Shown here in pieces: positions 45,617 to 53,934 of a stretch of DNA of 64,000 nucleotides; the first letter of the stretch is position 1; each line of letters begins with the position of its first letter. The translations under genes and the position numbers were made by a program. The stretch comes from Alicyclobacillus shizuokensis NBRC 103103. GTDB taxonomy: Bacteria > Bacillota > Bacilli > Alicyclobacillales > Alicyclobacillaceae. Location of the stretch: contig NZ_BCQV01000012.1 of NCBI RefSeq assembly GCF_001552255.1, forward strand, positions 59,990 through 123,989, written 5' to 3'. The notes under the pieces were generated by a model that saw only the letters and a program-made list of their open reading frames with translations, searched no databases and was not told the origin of the DNA.

Positions 45617-46474
45617 TCAGCCTTTGACTGAACCTATTAGCATACCTTTCGCAAAATGTTTTTGCAGGAAAGGATATACTATCAAAATGGGAATGGTGGA
45701 CACGACGATGACGGCCATGCGCACACCTTGTCCAAAGACTTGTACTGCATCGGCTGAACCGGCGGCGTTGCCGAAGCCGCCTGAGGCCAACACCACGATC
45801 TGTTGCAGCAGCACTTGTATGGGCCACTTGGTCTGATCATTGATATAAAGAATGGCATTGAAGTATTGGTTCCAGATGCCAACCGCGTATAACAACCCAA
45901 ACGCGGCCAACACGGGCAGCGAGAGCGGCAGCACCACCCGGAACAGAACGCCCAATTCGGTGCACCCGTCTATCCGCGCCGCTTCCTTCAAGTCCTCTGG
46001 GATTTCGAGGAAAAAGTTTTTCATGATAATGAGATAGAAGCTGCTGATAAGCCCTGGAATCATGAGCGACCATAGGGTATTTATCATCCCCAGGTCTTTC
46101 ACCACGAAATAGGTAGGAATCATGCCGCCGTTGAACAGCATGGTGAACAGGACCAGCAAGAGAAAGAACCTACGGCCCGGCAGTTTCCGGTGGGAAAGGG
46201 CGTAGGCGGATAACGCCGTCGCAACCAGACTGAGCACCGTGCCGACGACCGTGATGTAAATGGATATACCCAGACTGCGCACAAACGTGTCGGTCGAGAA
46301 CAGGTATCGGTAGGCGCTGAGCGTAAACGACTTTGGGATGATGTCATCCGTCGCGGAAAACGAGGCGACCACCACGTAGACAAACGGCAGTAAAGTGGCG
46401 AGCGACACCAGCGTGAGCAAAACAATGTTGGCTGCGTCGAAGGCGCGCCCGGCAAAGGTGCGTTCATTCACCAC
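45617..46474 (-). CDS. Carbohydrate ABC transporter permease, LplC type
   Basis: This 285-residue permease has six helices, the EAA loop EDLKEAARIDGCTELGVLFRVVLPLSLP near residue 180 and the family C-terminus FLQKHFAKGMLIGSVKG. The GTG at 46474 has GGGGGG five bases upstream; a TTG at 46489 is in frame but lacks a site. It should pair with the LplB-type permease encoded just upstream, which is interrupted by an amber codon, so its partner may be missing. Confidence 0.9.
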   Translation of the reverse strand: MVNERTFAGRAFDAANIVLLTLVSLATLLPFVYVVVASFSATDDIIPKSFTLSAYRYLFSTDTFVRSLGISIYITVVGTVLSLVATALSAYALSHRKLPGRRFFLLLVLFTMLFNGGMIPTYFVVKDLGMINTLWSLMIPGLISSFYLIIMKNFFLEIPEDLKEAARIDGCTELGVLFRVVLPLSLPVLAAFGLLYAVGIWNQYFNAILYINDQTKWPIQVLLQQIVVLASGGFGNAAGSADAVQVFGQGVRMAVIVVSTIPILIVYPFLQKHFAKGMLIGSVKG

Positions 46475-46485
46475 GCTATCCCCCC

Positions 46486-47457
46486 TCAATAGATTCCTTC
46501 CTCGCCGAATAATTTCGCCAGCTTATTGGCGCCGAGCACCAAAATCAAACCGATGACCGACTTGAACAGCCCGATGGCGGCACTGTAGCTGAATTGCCCC
46601 TACTGCAGGCCGAGCGTGTACACGTAGGTATCGAAGACCTCGCCCACGTCTCGGTTCATAGCGTTGAGCATCAGCCAGATCTGCTCAAAACCGACGTCCA
46701 AGAAGCTGCCCAAACGAAGAATGAACATGACGATGATGACGCCGCGGATGGCGGGCAGCGTCACATGCCAAAGCTGCTGCAGTCGGTTGGCTCCGTCGAT
46801 GCGAGCGGCCTCGTACAGTTCCACGTTCACCCCGGCCAGCGCGGCGAGAAAGATGATGGTGCCCCAACCGGTTTCCTTCCAAATGTCCTGAATCACGATG
46901 AGCGGCCGGAACCAGGCGCTATTCTCCAAAAAGTTCACCTGGTGCAATCCCACCATCTTGAGCAACTCATTGACCAAGCCTCCCTGCGTCGTCAACAGCA
47001 TGTACGTGATGCCGACAACGACGGTCCAGGAAAAGAAGTGCGGGATGTAGATGAGCGTCTGCACAGCGCTTTTGAACCAGCGCAACCTCAGCTCATTCAG
47101 AAGCAAAGCCACAATAATCGTGCACGGAAAGAAGAACACGATGTTGTAGACCGCCAAAATAAACGTGTTGCGAAACAGCTGCCAAAAGGCCGGATCTGAG
47201 AAGAAGCGTTGAAAATTTTCCAATCCGACCCACTGGCTGTCTAGCACCCCCTGAAACGGTTGATAGTTTTCAAACGCCATGATCACGCCCCACATCGGCC
47301 AATACTTGAAGATGATGAAGTAGGCAAAGCCGGGGAGGAACAGGGCGTATATCCAGCGTTCCTTCCACACGCGTCGCCACAACTCGTGCACTTGACGGGG
47401 CTTCGCCTTAGGCACCGGCTGTTCGGAAATCACTGGGCCTGTCATGACATCGCTCAT
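46486..47457 (-). pseudogene. LplB-type sugar ABC permease interrupted by an in-frame TAG
   Basis: The frame from the ATG at 47457 (GGAGGTG upstream) encodes 285 residues of a typical LplB permease, with RWIYALFLPGFAYFIIFKYWPMWGV and the EAA loop VELYEAARIDGANRLQQLWHVTLPAI. It then meets TAG at 46600-46602, within CTGCAGTAGGGGCAA. Directly after it the same frame continues for 37 codons as GQFSYSAAIGLFKSV...FGEEGIY, the normal end of this family, to a TGA at 46486-46488. A single C-to-T change in a CAG codon explains this. The lost part includes the last membrane helix, so the product is probably defective unless the stop is read through. Confidence 0.85.
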
Positions 47458-47585
47458 ATAAGCCACCACCTCCATACTAGTATGTAAGAAGATGTCGAAT
47501 GTCGAAATGTACAGGTTTCTCATTGGTACCCGGACCAGCGCCGCGAAACCACGGGGCTGGCGTTTCCAGGTGTTCAGCCGGAAGA

Positions 47586-48827
47586 CTAGGCCCATCCAAC
47601 GAATTGCTTAAAGTTCCCCGAGAACAATCGCTCGACGTCGCGGCGGACGACCTCTTCAGTCACCGGCCAACCGGAATCCTGTAGGGACTGATACTTGTCG
47701 ACCAGGACGCGCGTGAGCACACGGCGGGCTCGCTGCCATTTGTAAATCAGGTGTTCCAACACCCGAGCGTCCGAATGCTGCGCCACGAAAGTGGGACCGA
47801 GAAGCTCCAGTCGCATGCGAGTGATTTCCTCCACCAGGGTGTCGGTGTTGACAAACCACCAACAACCAAATGGCATCAGATTATGGAACTTGCGCGCGGC
47901 GACGACCAAGGCGTGCTGGTTCTCGCGGGCCAACATGCTGACCAGAAACCGGTTATCTGGGTAATCCGCGCACAGCGACTCCACTGGCCGCACATCCGCC
48001 TGGACCACGCTGTCCCCCGCGTCGTGCAGTGCTGGATTCACCCGTCGCCGGGCGCCAATCATCAGGGACAGCGGGATTCCCCGCTCTCGGCAGAACGGCA
48101 GCACCACCTCCCGCAGGATGCGCCCGCGCGGCCCAGTTTCCTCCGGATAGGTCAGGTCGTCGGCCGCCGAAAATGCGACATACACAGGATGCACGGCATC
48201 GGCACAGTCCTCCAGGAAGCGGCGTAATTCGGCGATGGAACGTCCGGACAGAGATGGGTCAACGTCGTAACCTTTCCCCGCGAGCACAGGCGCCACTGTA
48301 GAGTACTGATTCATCAGCCTGTCGATCCGTAGGGACGCGAGAAACCTCTTGTCCATCGTGTCCATTGCCTGCCAAAATGCGGTTTCTTGGTCATCGAACG
48401 GATCGTTCGTCATGACGATGTGCGTCACGTTGGCCAGGTTCATGATGCGGGAAATATACTCAGCCGTGGGCACGTCAGACAGCGTCTCGCGCAGAGCGGT
48501 CAGCGTCAGTCGGTCGGTATCACAGCCCATCGCCCGCGCCATCTCAATGACGCCAGACGCGGCCTCGCTCACGGGTGAGGTATCGCGAAACAGGGCGTTC
48601 CAGACCACCTCGGCCCGCTGCGCCTTGGAGAGCGCCCAAAACTTCCGGTAGGGCATATGATGAACGCGGAACGATTCGGACACCAAATAGTGAAAGTTTA
48701 AGGCTGCGTCCGCCCCGCACAACAGCAGAGATCCCATCTCCGGCGCGTACAGGTGCGTGTGCATATCGAACGCTGGGGTTTCGGACACCACGCGGGCCAC
48801 CAGCGACGCCAAATCCTCATTCACCAC
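47586..48827 (-). CDS. Uronate isomerase-like amidohydrolase
   Basis: This 413-residue TIM-barrel protein of the amidohydrolase superfamily has the N-terminal metal-binding HTHLYAPEMG (His23, His25). GCWWFVNTDTLVEEITRMRLELLG near residue 320 and the overall layout resemble UxaC uronate isomerase, though it is shorter (UxaC has about 470 residues). With the sugar-acid dehydratase relic and two Gfo/Idh dehydrogenases nearby, a role in uronate or sugar-acid catabolism is likely, but the exact reaction is unknown. The GTG at 48827 has AAAGGAGGAG upstream. The 128 bases before lplB hold no gene. Confidence 0.75.
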   Translation of the reverse strand: MVNEDLASLVARVVSETPAFDMHTHLYAPEMGSLLLCGADAALNFHYLVSESFRVHHMPYRKFWALSKAQRAEVVWNALFRDTSPVSEAASGVIEMARAMGCDTDRLTLTALRETLSDVPTAEYISRIMNLANVTHIVMTNDPFDDQETAFWQAMDTMDKRFLASLRIDRLMNQYSTVAPVLAGKGYDVDPSLSGRSIAELRRFLEDCADAVHPVYVAFSAADDLTYPEETGPRGRILREVVLPFCRERGIPLSLMIGARRRVNPALHDAGDSVVQADVRPVESLCADYPDNRFLVSMLARENQHALVVAARKFHNLMPFGCWWFVNTDTLVEEITRMRLELLGPTFVAQHSDARVLEHLIYKWQRARRVLTRVLVDKYQSLQDSGWPVTEEVVRRDVERLFSGNFKQFVGWA

Positions 48828-48858
48828 GAATCATCTCCTCCTTTCTTCTGGGCACCGG

Positions 48859-48918
48859 TTACACGTAGCCGTTTGCCAGCAGAACGCCTCCGTCGACAAT
48901 CAGCGTGGTGCCGGTACA
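48859..48918 (-). pseudogene. C-terminal stump of a short-chain dehydrogenase
   Basis: Directly after the dehydratase relic, in the same frame, the DNA encodes TCTGTTLIVDGGVLLANGYV and a TAA. TGTTLxVDGG near the C-terminus is a hallmark of SDR enzymes such as gluconate 5-dehydrogenase or 3-oxoacyl reductase. The preceding 230 or so codons are absent. A GAGGAGGGATGAACATG start-like sequence remains just ahead, as if the body of the gene had been deleted between its start and its last 20 codons. Confidence 0.75.
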
Positions 48919-48921
48919 TGT

Positions 48922-49626
48922 TCATCCCTCCTCGACGGCCGTGCGCCCGTATTCGTTGTTCGGGTTGGCCCACCGGTCGTTCGGAATCAACGGGAACCAG
49001 CCAGGGCGGGCGGGATCGCGATCATACGGGTAGCCTCCCAGCCGTTTGAATTCCTCCGCGTACTGGCCGAGTTTGTCGGGATCCAGCGTCACACCCAGCC
49101 CGGGCCCGTCGGGAACCTCGATGCAACCGTCCACATACGAAAACTTGCCGCCGGCTATGATGTCGTCCCGCAGGTGATGGTAATGGGCGTCGGCACTGAA
49201 CGTCAGGTTGGAAAGCACCGCCCCCAGATGCAACATGGTGGCAAGTTGGATACCCAGTTCTCCCCCGAACAGCTGGTAAACAGGTACCCCCAGCGCCTTA
49301 CCCATGATGTCGAGGCAAGCAAATTCGATGGCCGCCAGGACCTGCGTCCGGTTGTTGTAGAGACTGGCGGTTGGATTGGCGATTTTGAACCCCAGCTCCT
49401 CCAGAGAAAACGGGTTATGCCCAATCAGATACGGGCGGAGAGCCCGAAACGTCTGCTCGGCGCTCTCGCCACCGCCACCCATCTCTCCGAGACCAACGAG
49501 ACCCTCGTCGGTCTCCACCTGGACAATGGTCCGCACAAACCGGCCCCAATGGGCGCCGTTGCTGTGGCGCAGCGGCGCTTCCAACGGTGCGCTGACAGTT
49601 GTCGCGCGGATGTCTGAAATGCGCAT
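48922..49626 (-). pseudogene. Enolase-superfamily sugar-acid dehydratase with the catalytic barrel deleted
   Basis: Residues 1-122 are a normal enolase-superfamily N-terminal domain ([27 protein letters not shown], then [21 protein letters not shown]). The next residues, [28 protein letters not shown] and [18 protein letters not shown], belong to the C-terminal end of glucarate dehydratase-like enzymes. About 170-200 residues that should hold the Lys-x-Lys base, the three metal ligands and the catalytic His-Asp are missing around 49250-49262, without loss of frame. The family has about 430-450 residues; only 234 remain. It cannot be an active dehydratase. Confidence 0.82.
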
Positions 49627-49686
49627 CCACATCCACCTCTTCGCTGTTCCACCTCTTTGCTGTGTCCTTTGTCCCCCAAAACTCCT

Positions 49687-50388
49687 CTAGTCGCGAAAGT
49701 ACAAAGGGTATTGGCTCCGCACGACGGCCACGTCCTGTTGCAGCCGGCGCAGGTGGTGCGTCAACAGACTGACCGCTCGCTCCTCGTCGCCAGCCGTGAG
49801 CACGGACACCAGCTGTTCGTGTTCCTCTATCAAGGTCTGCACATTCTTCAACTCTTGCAGCGACAGGGTGCGCACGCGGTTGAGGTGGGCCCGCATCTGG
49901 GCGACAATCGAGACCAGGGTCCGGTTGTCCGCCGCGGCCATCAGCAGTCGGTGAAACCATTCGTCTGCCTCCAGAAATCCCAGCACGTCGCCGGTCTCGG
50001 CCGACTTTCGCTGTGCAGCCAGTGCCGCCTGCACCTCGTCCTTCAGCCGCGCACCCCACTCGTTCGTGTGCCAGCCAACGATGGCCGCTCTGAGCGCACT
50101 GACCTCCAAGCTCTCGCGGACAAAGCGGGCCTCTTCCACCTTTTTCTCGGAAATGAGCGCCACCTTCATCCCGCGCTGTGGAAGCACCTCTATCAGTTCC
50201 TCGACCAAGAGGGTCCGCACCGCCTCCCGCACCGGCGTCCGGCTCATGTTCAACATGTTGGCCAGCTCATTCTCATATACCGCGCGGCCCGGCTCCAACC
50301 GGAGCGACAAAATCGCCTCGCGAATCGCCTCGTACGCCTGTTCACTGAGCGAGCGGCGGTCGGTCTCCATTCCAAACGGATTGGCCAC
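49687..50388 (-). CDS. GntR-family (FadR/FCD subfamily) transcriptional regulator
   Basis: This 233-residue regulator has an N-terminal winged helix (LSEQAYEAIREAILSLRLEPGRAVYENELANMLNMSRTPVREAVRTLL) and an all-helical FCD effector domain with the metal-binding pattern (FLEADEWFHRLLM, then HEQLVSVLTAGD and HHLRR). The GTG at 50388 has GGAGGG upstream and lies two bases after the preceding dehydrogenase gene. FCD regulators commonly respond to sugar acids (gluconate, uronates). It most likely autoregulates this operon through the repeat-rich promoter at 52725-52752. Confidence 0.9.
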   Translation of the reverse strand: MANPFGMETDRRSLSEQAYEAIREAILSLRLEPGRAVYENELANMLNMSRTPVREAVRTLLVEELIEVLPQRGMKVALISEKKVEEARFVRESLEVSALRAAIVGWHTNEWGARLKDEVQAALAAQRKSAETGDVLGFLEADEWFHRLLMAAADNRTLVSIVAQMRAHLNRVRTLSLQELKNVQTLIEEHEQLVSVLTAGDEERAVSLLTHHLRRLQQDVAVVRSQYPLYFRD

Positions 50389-50390
50389 GC

Positions 50391-51467
50391 TCAACCCTCC
50401 AGGCGAACGGCTTGCAGCTGGGCGAGCACCGCCAACTCCGCCGCCCTCAGGGCATGCTCTTGGCTCATTGCCCTCTCTGTGCGCTCCAAGCAATCCAAAA
50501 TGAGCTCTCCAAAGAACGGGTAGCCGACACGTCCGGATACCGGGATGTGATGCTCGCCTTCATCGTTGACCAGGTAGACGTGGTCACCCTCTGCGTCGCG
50601 ACCGACGTCGATGTACTTCCGCAGCTCAATGTACCCATGGGTGCCGAGGATGAACGTGCGGCCGTCGCCCCACGTGCGCAAACCGTCTGGCGTAAACCAG
50701 TCGACGCGGAAGTATCCCGTGGCCCCGTTGCCCAGATTCAACGCGCAATCTCCGAAGTCCTGAAACTCCGGGAATTCCTTGTACCGATAGTTGGCCACCC
50801 GGCTTTGCGCGATGACCGCATCATCGCACCCGGTGTAAAAGAGAACCTGTTCAATCTGGTGACTGCCGATGTCGCACAGGATACCGCCATAGCGATCAGG
50901 CTTAAAGAACCAATCCGGCCGTCCGCCGAGGCCGATTCGGTGCGGGCCCATACCGATGACCTGCACCACACGGCCAATCGCACCGTCCGCAATGAGCTGC
51001 CCGGCAAAAACCGCGCTCTCCACGTGCAGCCGCTCGCTGTAATACACCGCGTACTTGCGCCCCGTCTCCGCCACCGTCTCGCGCACCTGCCGGACCTGAT
51101 CCAGGGTGGTCAGCGGCGGCTTGTCGGTGAAGTAGTCCTTGCCGTGGCGCATCACCTGGATCCCAAGCGGCGCCCGGTCGGCGGGCACCTTGGCGCTGGC
51201 GACCAGATGCACGCTCGCATCCTGCAGGACCTCCTGCACAGACCTGGCGGCACGGGCCGACGGGTAGGTCCGCTGAAACGCTTTCACCTTTTCCTCGTCT
51301 TCGTCATACACCCATTTCAGTTCCCCGCCAGCCTCCAACAATCCGTTGCACATGCCGTAGATGTGGCCGTGATCCAGCCCCACGGCGGCAAACACAAAGT
51401 CCCCCTTTTCACAAACCGGGTTGGGTTTTCCTTTCGGGGCATAGTTCATCCCGTCCGCTTTCGACAT
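50391..51467 (-). CDS. Gfo/Idh/MocA-family oxidoreductase
   Basis: This 358-residue NAD(P)-dependent dehydrogenase has a Rossmann domain (FVFAAVGLDHGHIYGMCNGLLEAGG) and the family catalytic stretch KDYFTDKPPLTTLDQV, with Lys in the position of the usual EKP motif but preceded by Asp. It is part of the sugar-acid operon and probably oxidises or epimerises a sugar. The ATG at 51467 has GGGAGG upstream. It starts 19 bases after the other Gfo/Idh gene. Confidence 0.85.
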   Translation of the reverse strand: MSKADGMNYAPKGKPNPVCEKGDFVFAAVGLDHGHIYGMCNGLLEAGGELKWVYDEDEEKVKAFQRTYPSARAARSVQEVLQDASVHLVASAKVPADRAPLGIQVMRHGKDYFTDKPPLTTLDQVRQVRETVAETGRKYAVYYSERLHVESAVFAGQLIADGAIGRVVQVIGMGPHRIGLGGRPDWFFKPDRYGGILCDIGSHQIEQVLFYTGCDDAVIAQSRVANYRYKEFPEFQDFGDCALNLGNGATGYFRVDWFTPDGLRTWGDGRTFILGTHGYIELRKYIDVGRDAEGDHVYLVNDEGEHHIPVSGRVGYPFFGELILDCLERTERAMSQEHALRAAELAVLAQLQAVRLEG

Positions 51468-51486
51468 CGTGACGCCTCCCATCTGC

Positions 51487-52650
51487 CTACGCGTTGCGCC
51501 CATAGGTGCCGCTGGTCGTGATCTCGTTGTCTGCGAAGGAAACGACGGAACTGGTCTTCTCATGAAAGTGCGGCGCCCGCGCCAGCAGCCCATCGTGAGT
51601 ATAAAATCCATCATCTTCAGCAAGCGGCAGGGTGGCTGGCTCTTCCGTGATGGCTGACTTGTAGATGGCCGTGATGAGCTCTAACGTCCGCCGCCCCTGG
51701 ATCCCGTCGATCAGCACAGGCTGCCCGGTTTCCAGCGCCGTCAAGACGTTGTCGATTTGCCCCGTATGGCCTTCATAGCGAAGCTCTGGCAGCGAGTCGT
51801 AAAAGCCTTGGATGTCCGCTTCCACGTCTGTGGCCCGCTTGGGGAATCCGTTTTCACGCGAGACGGAGGCGTACAATCGCCAAGGCATCGCCACCATCGC
51901 CTTCTCCGCCTGAAACACGAGCTGCTGCTCCTCGCCGTGGTGGACGACCGAACTCGTGATATGCGCCAGAGCACCGTTGTCAAACCGCAGCAACGCCAGC
52001 GAGATGTCCTCAACTTCCGCATTGTCGTGCGCGAGGTTGGCCATCACCGCCTGTACCTGTGTCGGCATCCCCATCATCCACTGCAGGGCGTCGATATGGT
52101 GTACGGCGTGGTTCAAAGTGCATCCGCCGCCCTCGCTCGCCCAGGTGCCTCGCCACCACAGGTCGTAGTAGCTGTGCCCCCGCCACCAATGCGAATCCAC
52201 CTGCGCGTGCAACACCTTTCCGGCTACCCCGGACTCCAGGACCTGCTTGAGTTTCATCATCGGCGTGCGGAAGCGATTCTGTGCCACCACCGACAGCACC
52301 TTGTTCGCCTTCTCAGCCGCCCGCAGCATCTGGTCGCACTCCGCCAGCGAGGCAGCCATCGGTTTCTCGACCAACACGTTCTTGCCAGCCCCGAGACATG
52401 CGCAGGTAATCTCCGCGTGCGTCCCCGGCGGCGTGCACACGGAGACCAATTGAATCTCCGGATTGGCCAAGAGTTCGTGATAATCTTTCACCGCCCGCGC
52501 CTGCAAGTCGTAGCGCGCGATCTGCTGTTCTGCCTTTTCCGGGTACACATCCGAGACAGCCACAATCTCGGCCCGATTTGGAAACGCAAGATACGCCTCA
52601 ATGTGGCTGCTGGAAATCGCGCCGGCGCCAATGATGGCCACCTTGATCAT
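51487..52650 (-). CDS. Gfo/Idh/MocA-family oxidoreductase
   Basis: This 387-residue dehydrogenase begins MIKVAIIGAGAISSSHIEAYL (a classical GxGxxx dinucleotide fold) and carries the catalytic KNVLVEKPMAASLAECDQ motif near residue 95 and DSHWWRGHSYYDLWWRGTWASEGGG in the substrate domain. It is the first gene of the operon that runs to 44034. The ATG has AAGGAGGC upstream. The substrate may be a sugar or sugar acid freed from plant polysaccharide. Confidence 0.88.
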   Translation of the reverse strand: MIKVAIIGAGAISSSHIEAYLAFPNRAEIVAVSDVYPEKAEQQIARYDLQARAVKDYHELLANPEIQLVSVCTPPGTHAEITCACLGAGKNVLVEKPMAASLAECDQMLRAAEKANKVLSVVAQNRFRTPMMKLKQVLESGVAGKVLHAQVDSHWWRGHSYYDLWWRGTWASEGGGCTLNHAVHHIDALQWMMGMPTQVQAVMANLAHDNAEVEDISLALLRFDNGALAHITSSVVHHGEEQQLVFQAEKAMVAMPWRLYASVSRENGFPKRATDVEADIQGFYDSLPELRYEGHTGQIDNVLTALETGQPVLIDGIQGRRTLELITAIYKSAITEEPATLPLAEDDGFYTHDGLLARAPHFHEKTSSVVSFADNEITTSGTYGRNA

Positions 52651-52724
52651 GCCAATGCCTCCTTGTTGTATGTAAACTTGCATCCCTCGATAAAGCCTAA
52701 AGAGACGAAATCCTTCCACGCAGA

Positions 52725-52752
52725 ATTATACTTGAATTATACTTGTATTCAA
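52725..52752 (-). promoter_or_regulatory. Promoter with overlapping repeats before the Gfo/Idh-GntR operon
   Basis: TTGAAT (52747-52752) and a perfect TATAAT (52725-52730) are 16 bases apart on the minus strand. The element contains the 11-base direct repeat CAAGTATAATT (first copy with an A-to-T-type junction) and the dyad CTTGAATACAAG, so a regulator, probably the GntR protein of this operon, is likely to bind over the promoter. The remaining gap to GH10 (to 52866) shows no gene. Confidence 0.65.
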
Positions 52753-52866
52753 GTCATGATAGAAATTTTTGGCCATTTGGCAGCGCCTTAGGAGCCCGCG
52801 CCTGCGGCCGGACAGCCCATCCGCAGGTGCGAAGACGACCGACAGACAAAGGCCAGGGCTGTCTCT

Positions 52867-53880
52867 TTATGGCGCGGTGGAAAGCACACGCCAAAACACC
52901 GGTTTCGGCCGCCCATCGGACGCGAACAACAGCGGCCAATTGCCGCGGCCCCGCACGGGAAAGTCGTTCAGCCAGCTGAGATCATCTGTGGTACCCCAGA
53001 AGGTCACCGAATCGATGACATTCCGGTACTCGCGGAGCAGCCCGAAGATGGCCTCATACCGTTGGGCCTGGCGCTCCAGCCGCTCGGCCGGGGGTTCCGC
53101 CCAGCGCACATCCGTCTCGTTCCAGGCAAACAAAGACACGTCCAGCTCCGTCACCTGCAAGCGTAGGCCCAGACCCGCAAACCGCTCGATGGTGCGGCGA
53201 ATGTCATCGAGACAAGGACTGTTCAACCCCCAGTGCCCCTGCATTCCGATGCCGTGAACCGGAACTCCGGAGTCCTTAAGCCAGCGTAGGAGACGGTAGA
53301 TCTTCTCGCGCTTGTCGGGATGGCATTCGTTGTAGTCGTTGTAAAACAGCTGCGCGTGCGGATCGACCTCGTGGGCTATGGCGAACGCCTCGGCGATGTA
53401 TCCGTCTCCCAAAATGCTGCGCCATGGAGATTCGCGCAGCCAATCCCCACCGCTGTCCGCCACCGCCTCGTTGACCACATCCCAAGCGTAGACTTGGTTC
53501 TTCCAGCGGCCCACCACATGTTCGATGTGATCACGCAGACGGCGCCGCAGCTCCGGGGCTGATACAATCTGTCCGCTGCCGTCCTGGAACACCCAATCCG
53601 GAGTCTGGTTGTGCCAAACGAGGGTGTGTCCGCGCACCGCCAGGTTGTGCTGTTCGGCGAAACGGACGAGACGGTCGGCTTCTGCAAATGTGTACTCGTC
53701 CTCACGCGGATGAACCTCGCTGAATTTCATATGGTTTTCCGCCGTCACGCTGTTGAAATGATGCGCGATGAGCTCCGCATGGCGGGACAGGGCCTGCGGA
53801 CTCACCGCGGCGCCAATGCGAAAATCCCCGGCAAACGCCTGCGCCAACGACGGCGCCGCCGCGGGCTCATGTTCAGCCAT
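52867..53880 (-). CDS. Intracellular GH10 xylanase/xylo-oligosaccharidase
   Basis: This 337-residue single-domain GH10 enzyme has the acid/base Glu138 in AWDVVNEAV, the nucleophile Glu245 in LQVTELDVSL, and the conserved TAENHMKF and GHTLVWHNQTP strands. There is no signal peptide or binding module, so it degrades imported xylo-oligosaccharides inside the cell, as known for intracellular GH10 enzymes of Geobacillus and Alicyclobacillus. It is the last gene of the binding-protein/permease/GH3/dehydrogenase operon. Confidence 0.93.
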   Translation of the reverse strand: MAEHEPAAAPSLAQAFAGDFRIGAAVSPQALSRHAELIAHHFNSVTAENHMKFSEVHPREDEYTFAEADRLVRFAEQHNLAVRGHTLVWHNQTPDWVFQDGSGQIVSAPELRRRLRDHIEHVVGRWKNQVYAWDVVNEAVADSGGDWLRESPWRSILGDGYIAEAFAIAHEVDPHAQLFYNDYNECHPDKREKIYRLLRWLKDSGVPVHGIGMQGHWGLNSPCLDDIRRTIERFAGLGLRLQVTELDVSLFAWNETDVRWAEPPAERLERQAQRYEAIFGLLREYRNVIDSVTFWGTTDDLSWLNDFPVRGRGNWPLLFASDGRPKPVFWRVLSTAP

Positions 53881-53934
53881 CGCCGTCTTCCCCCTCTCGG
53901 ACCGTCGCAGTCACGGACATCCCCCACCTGGCGG

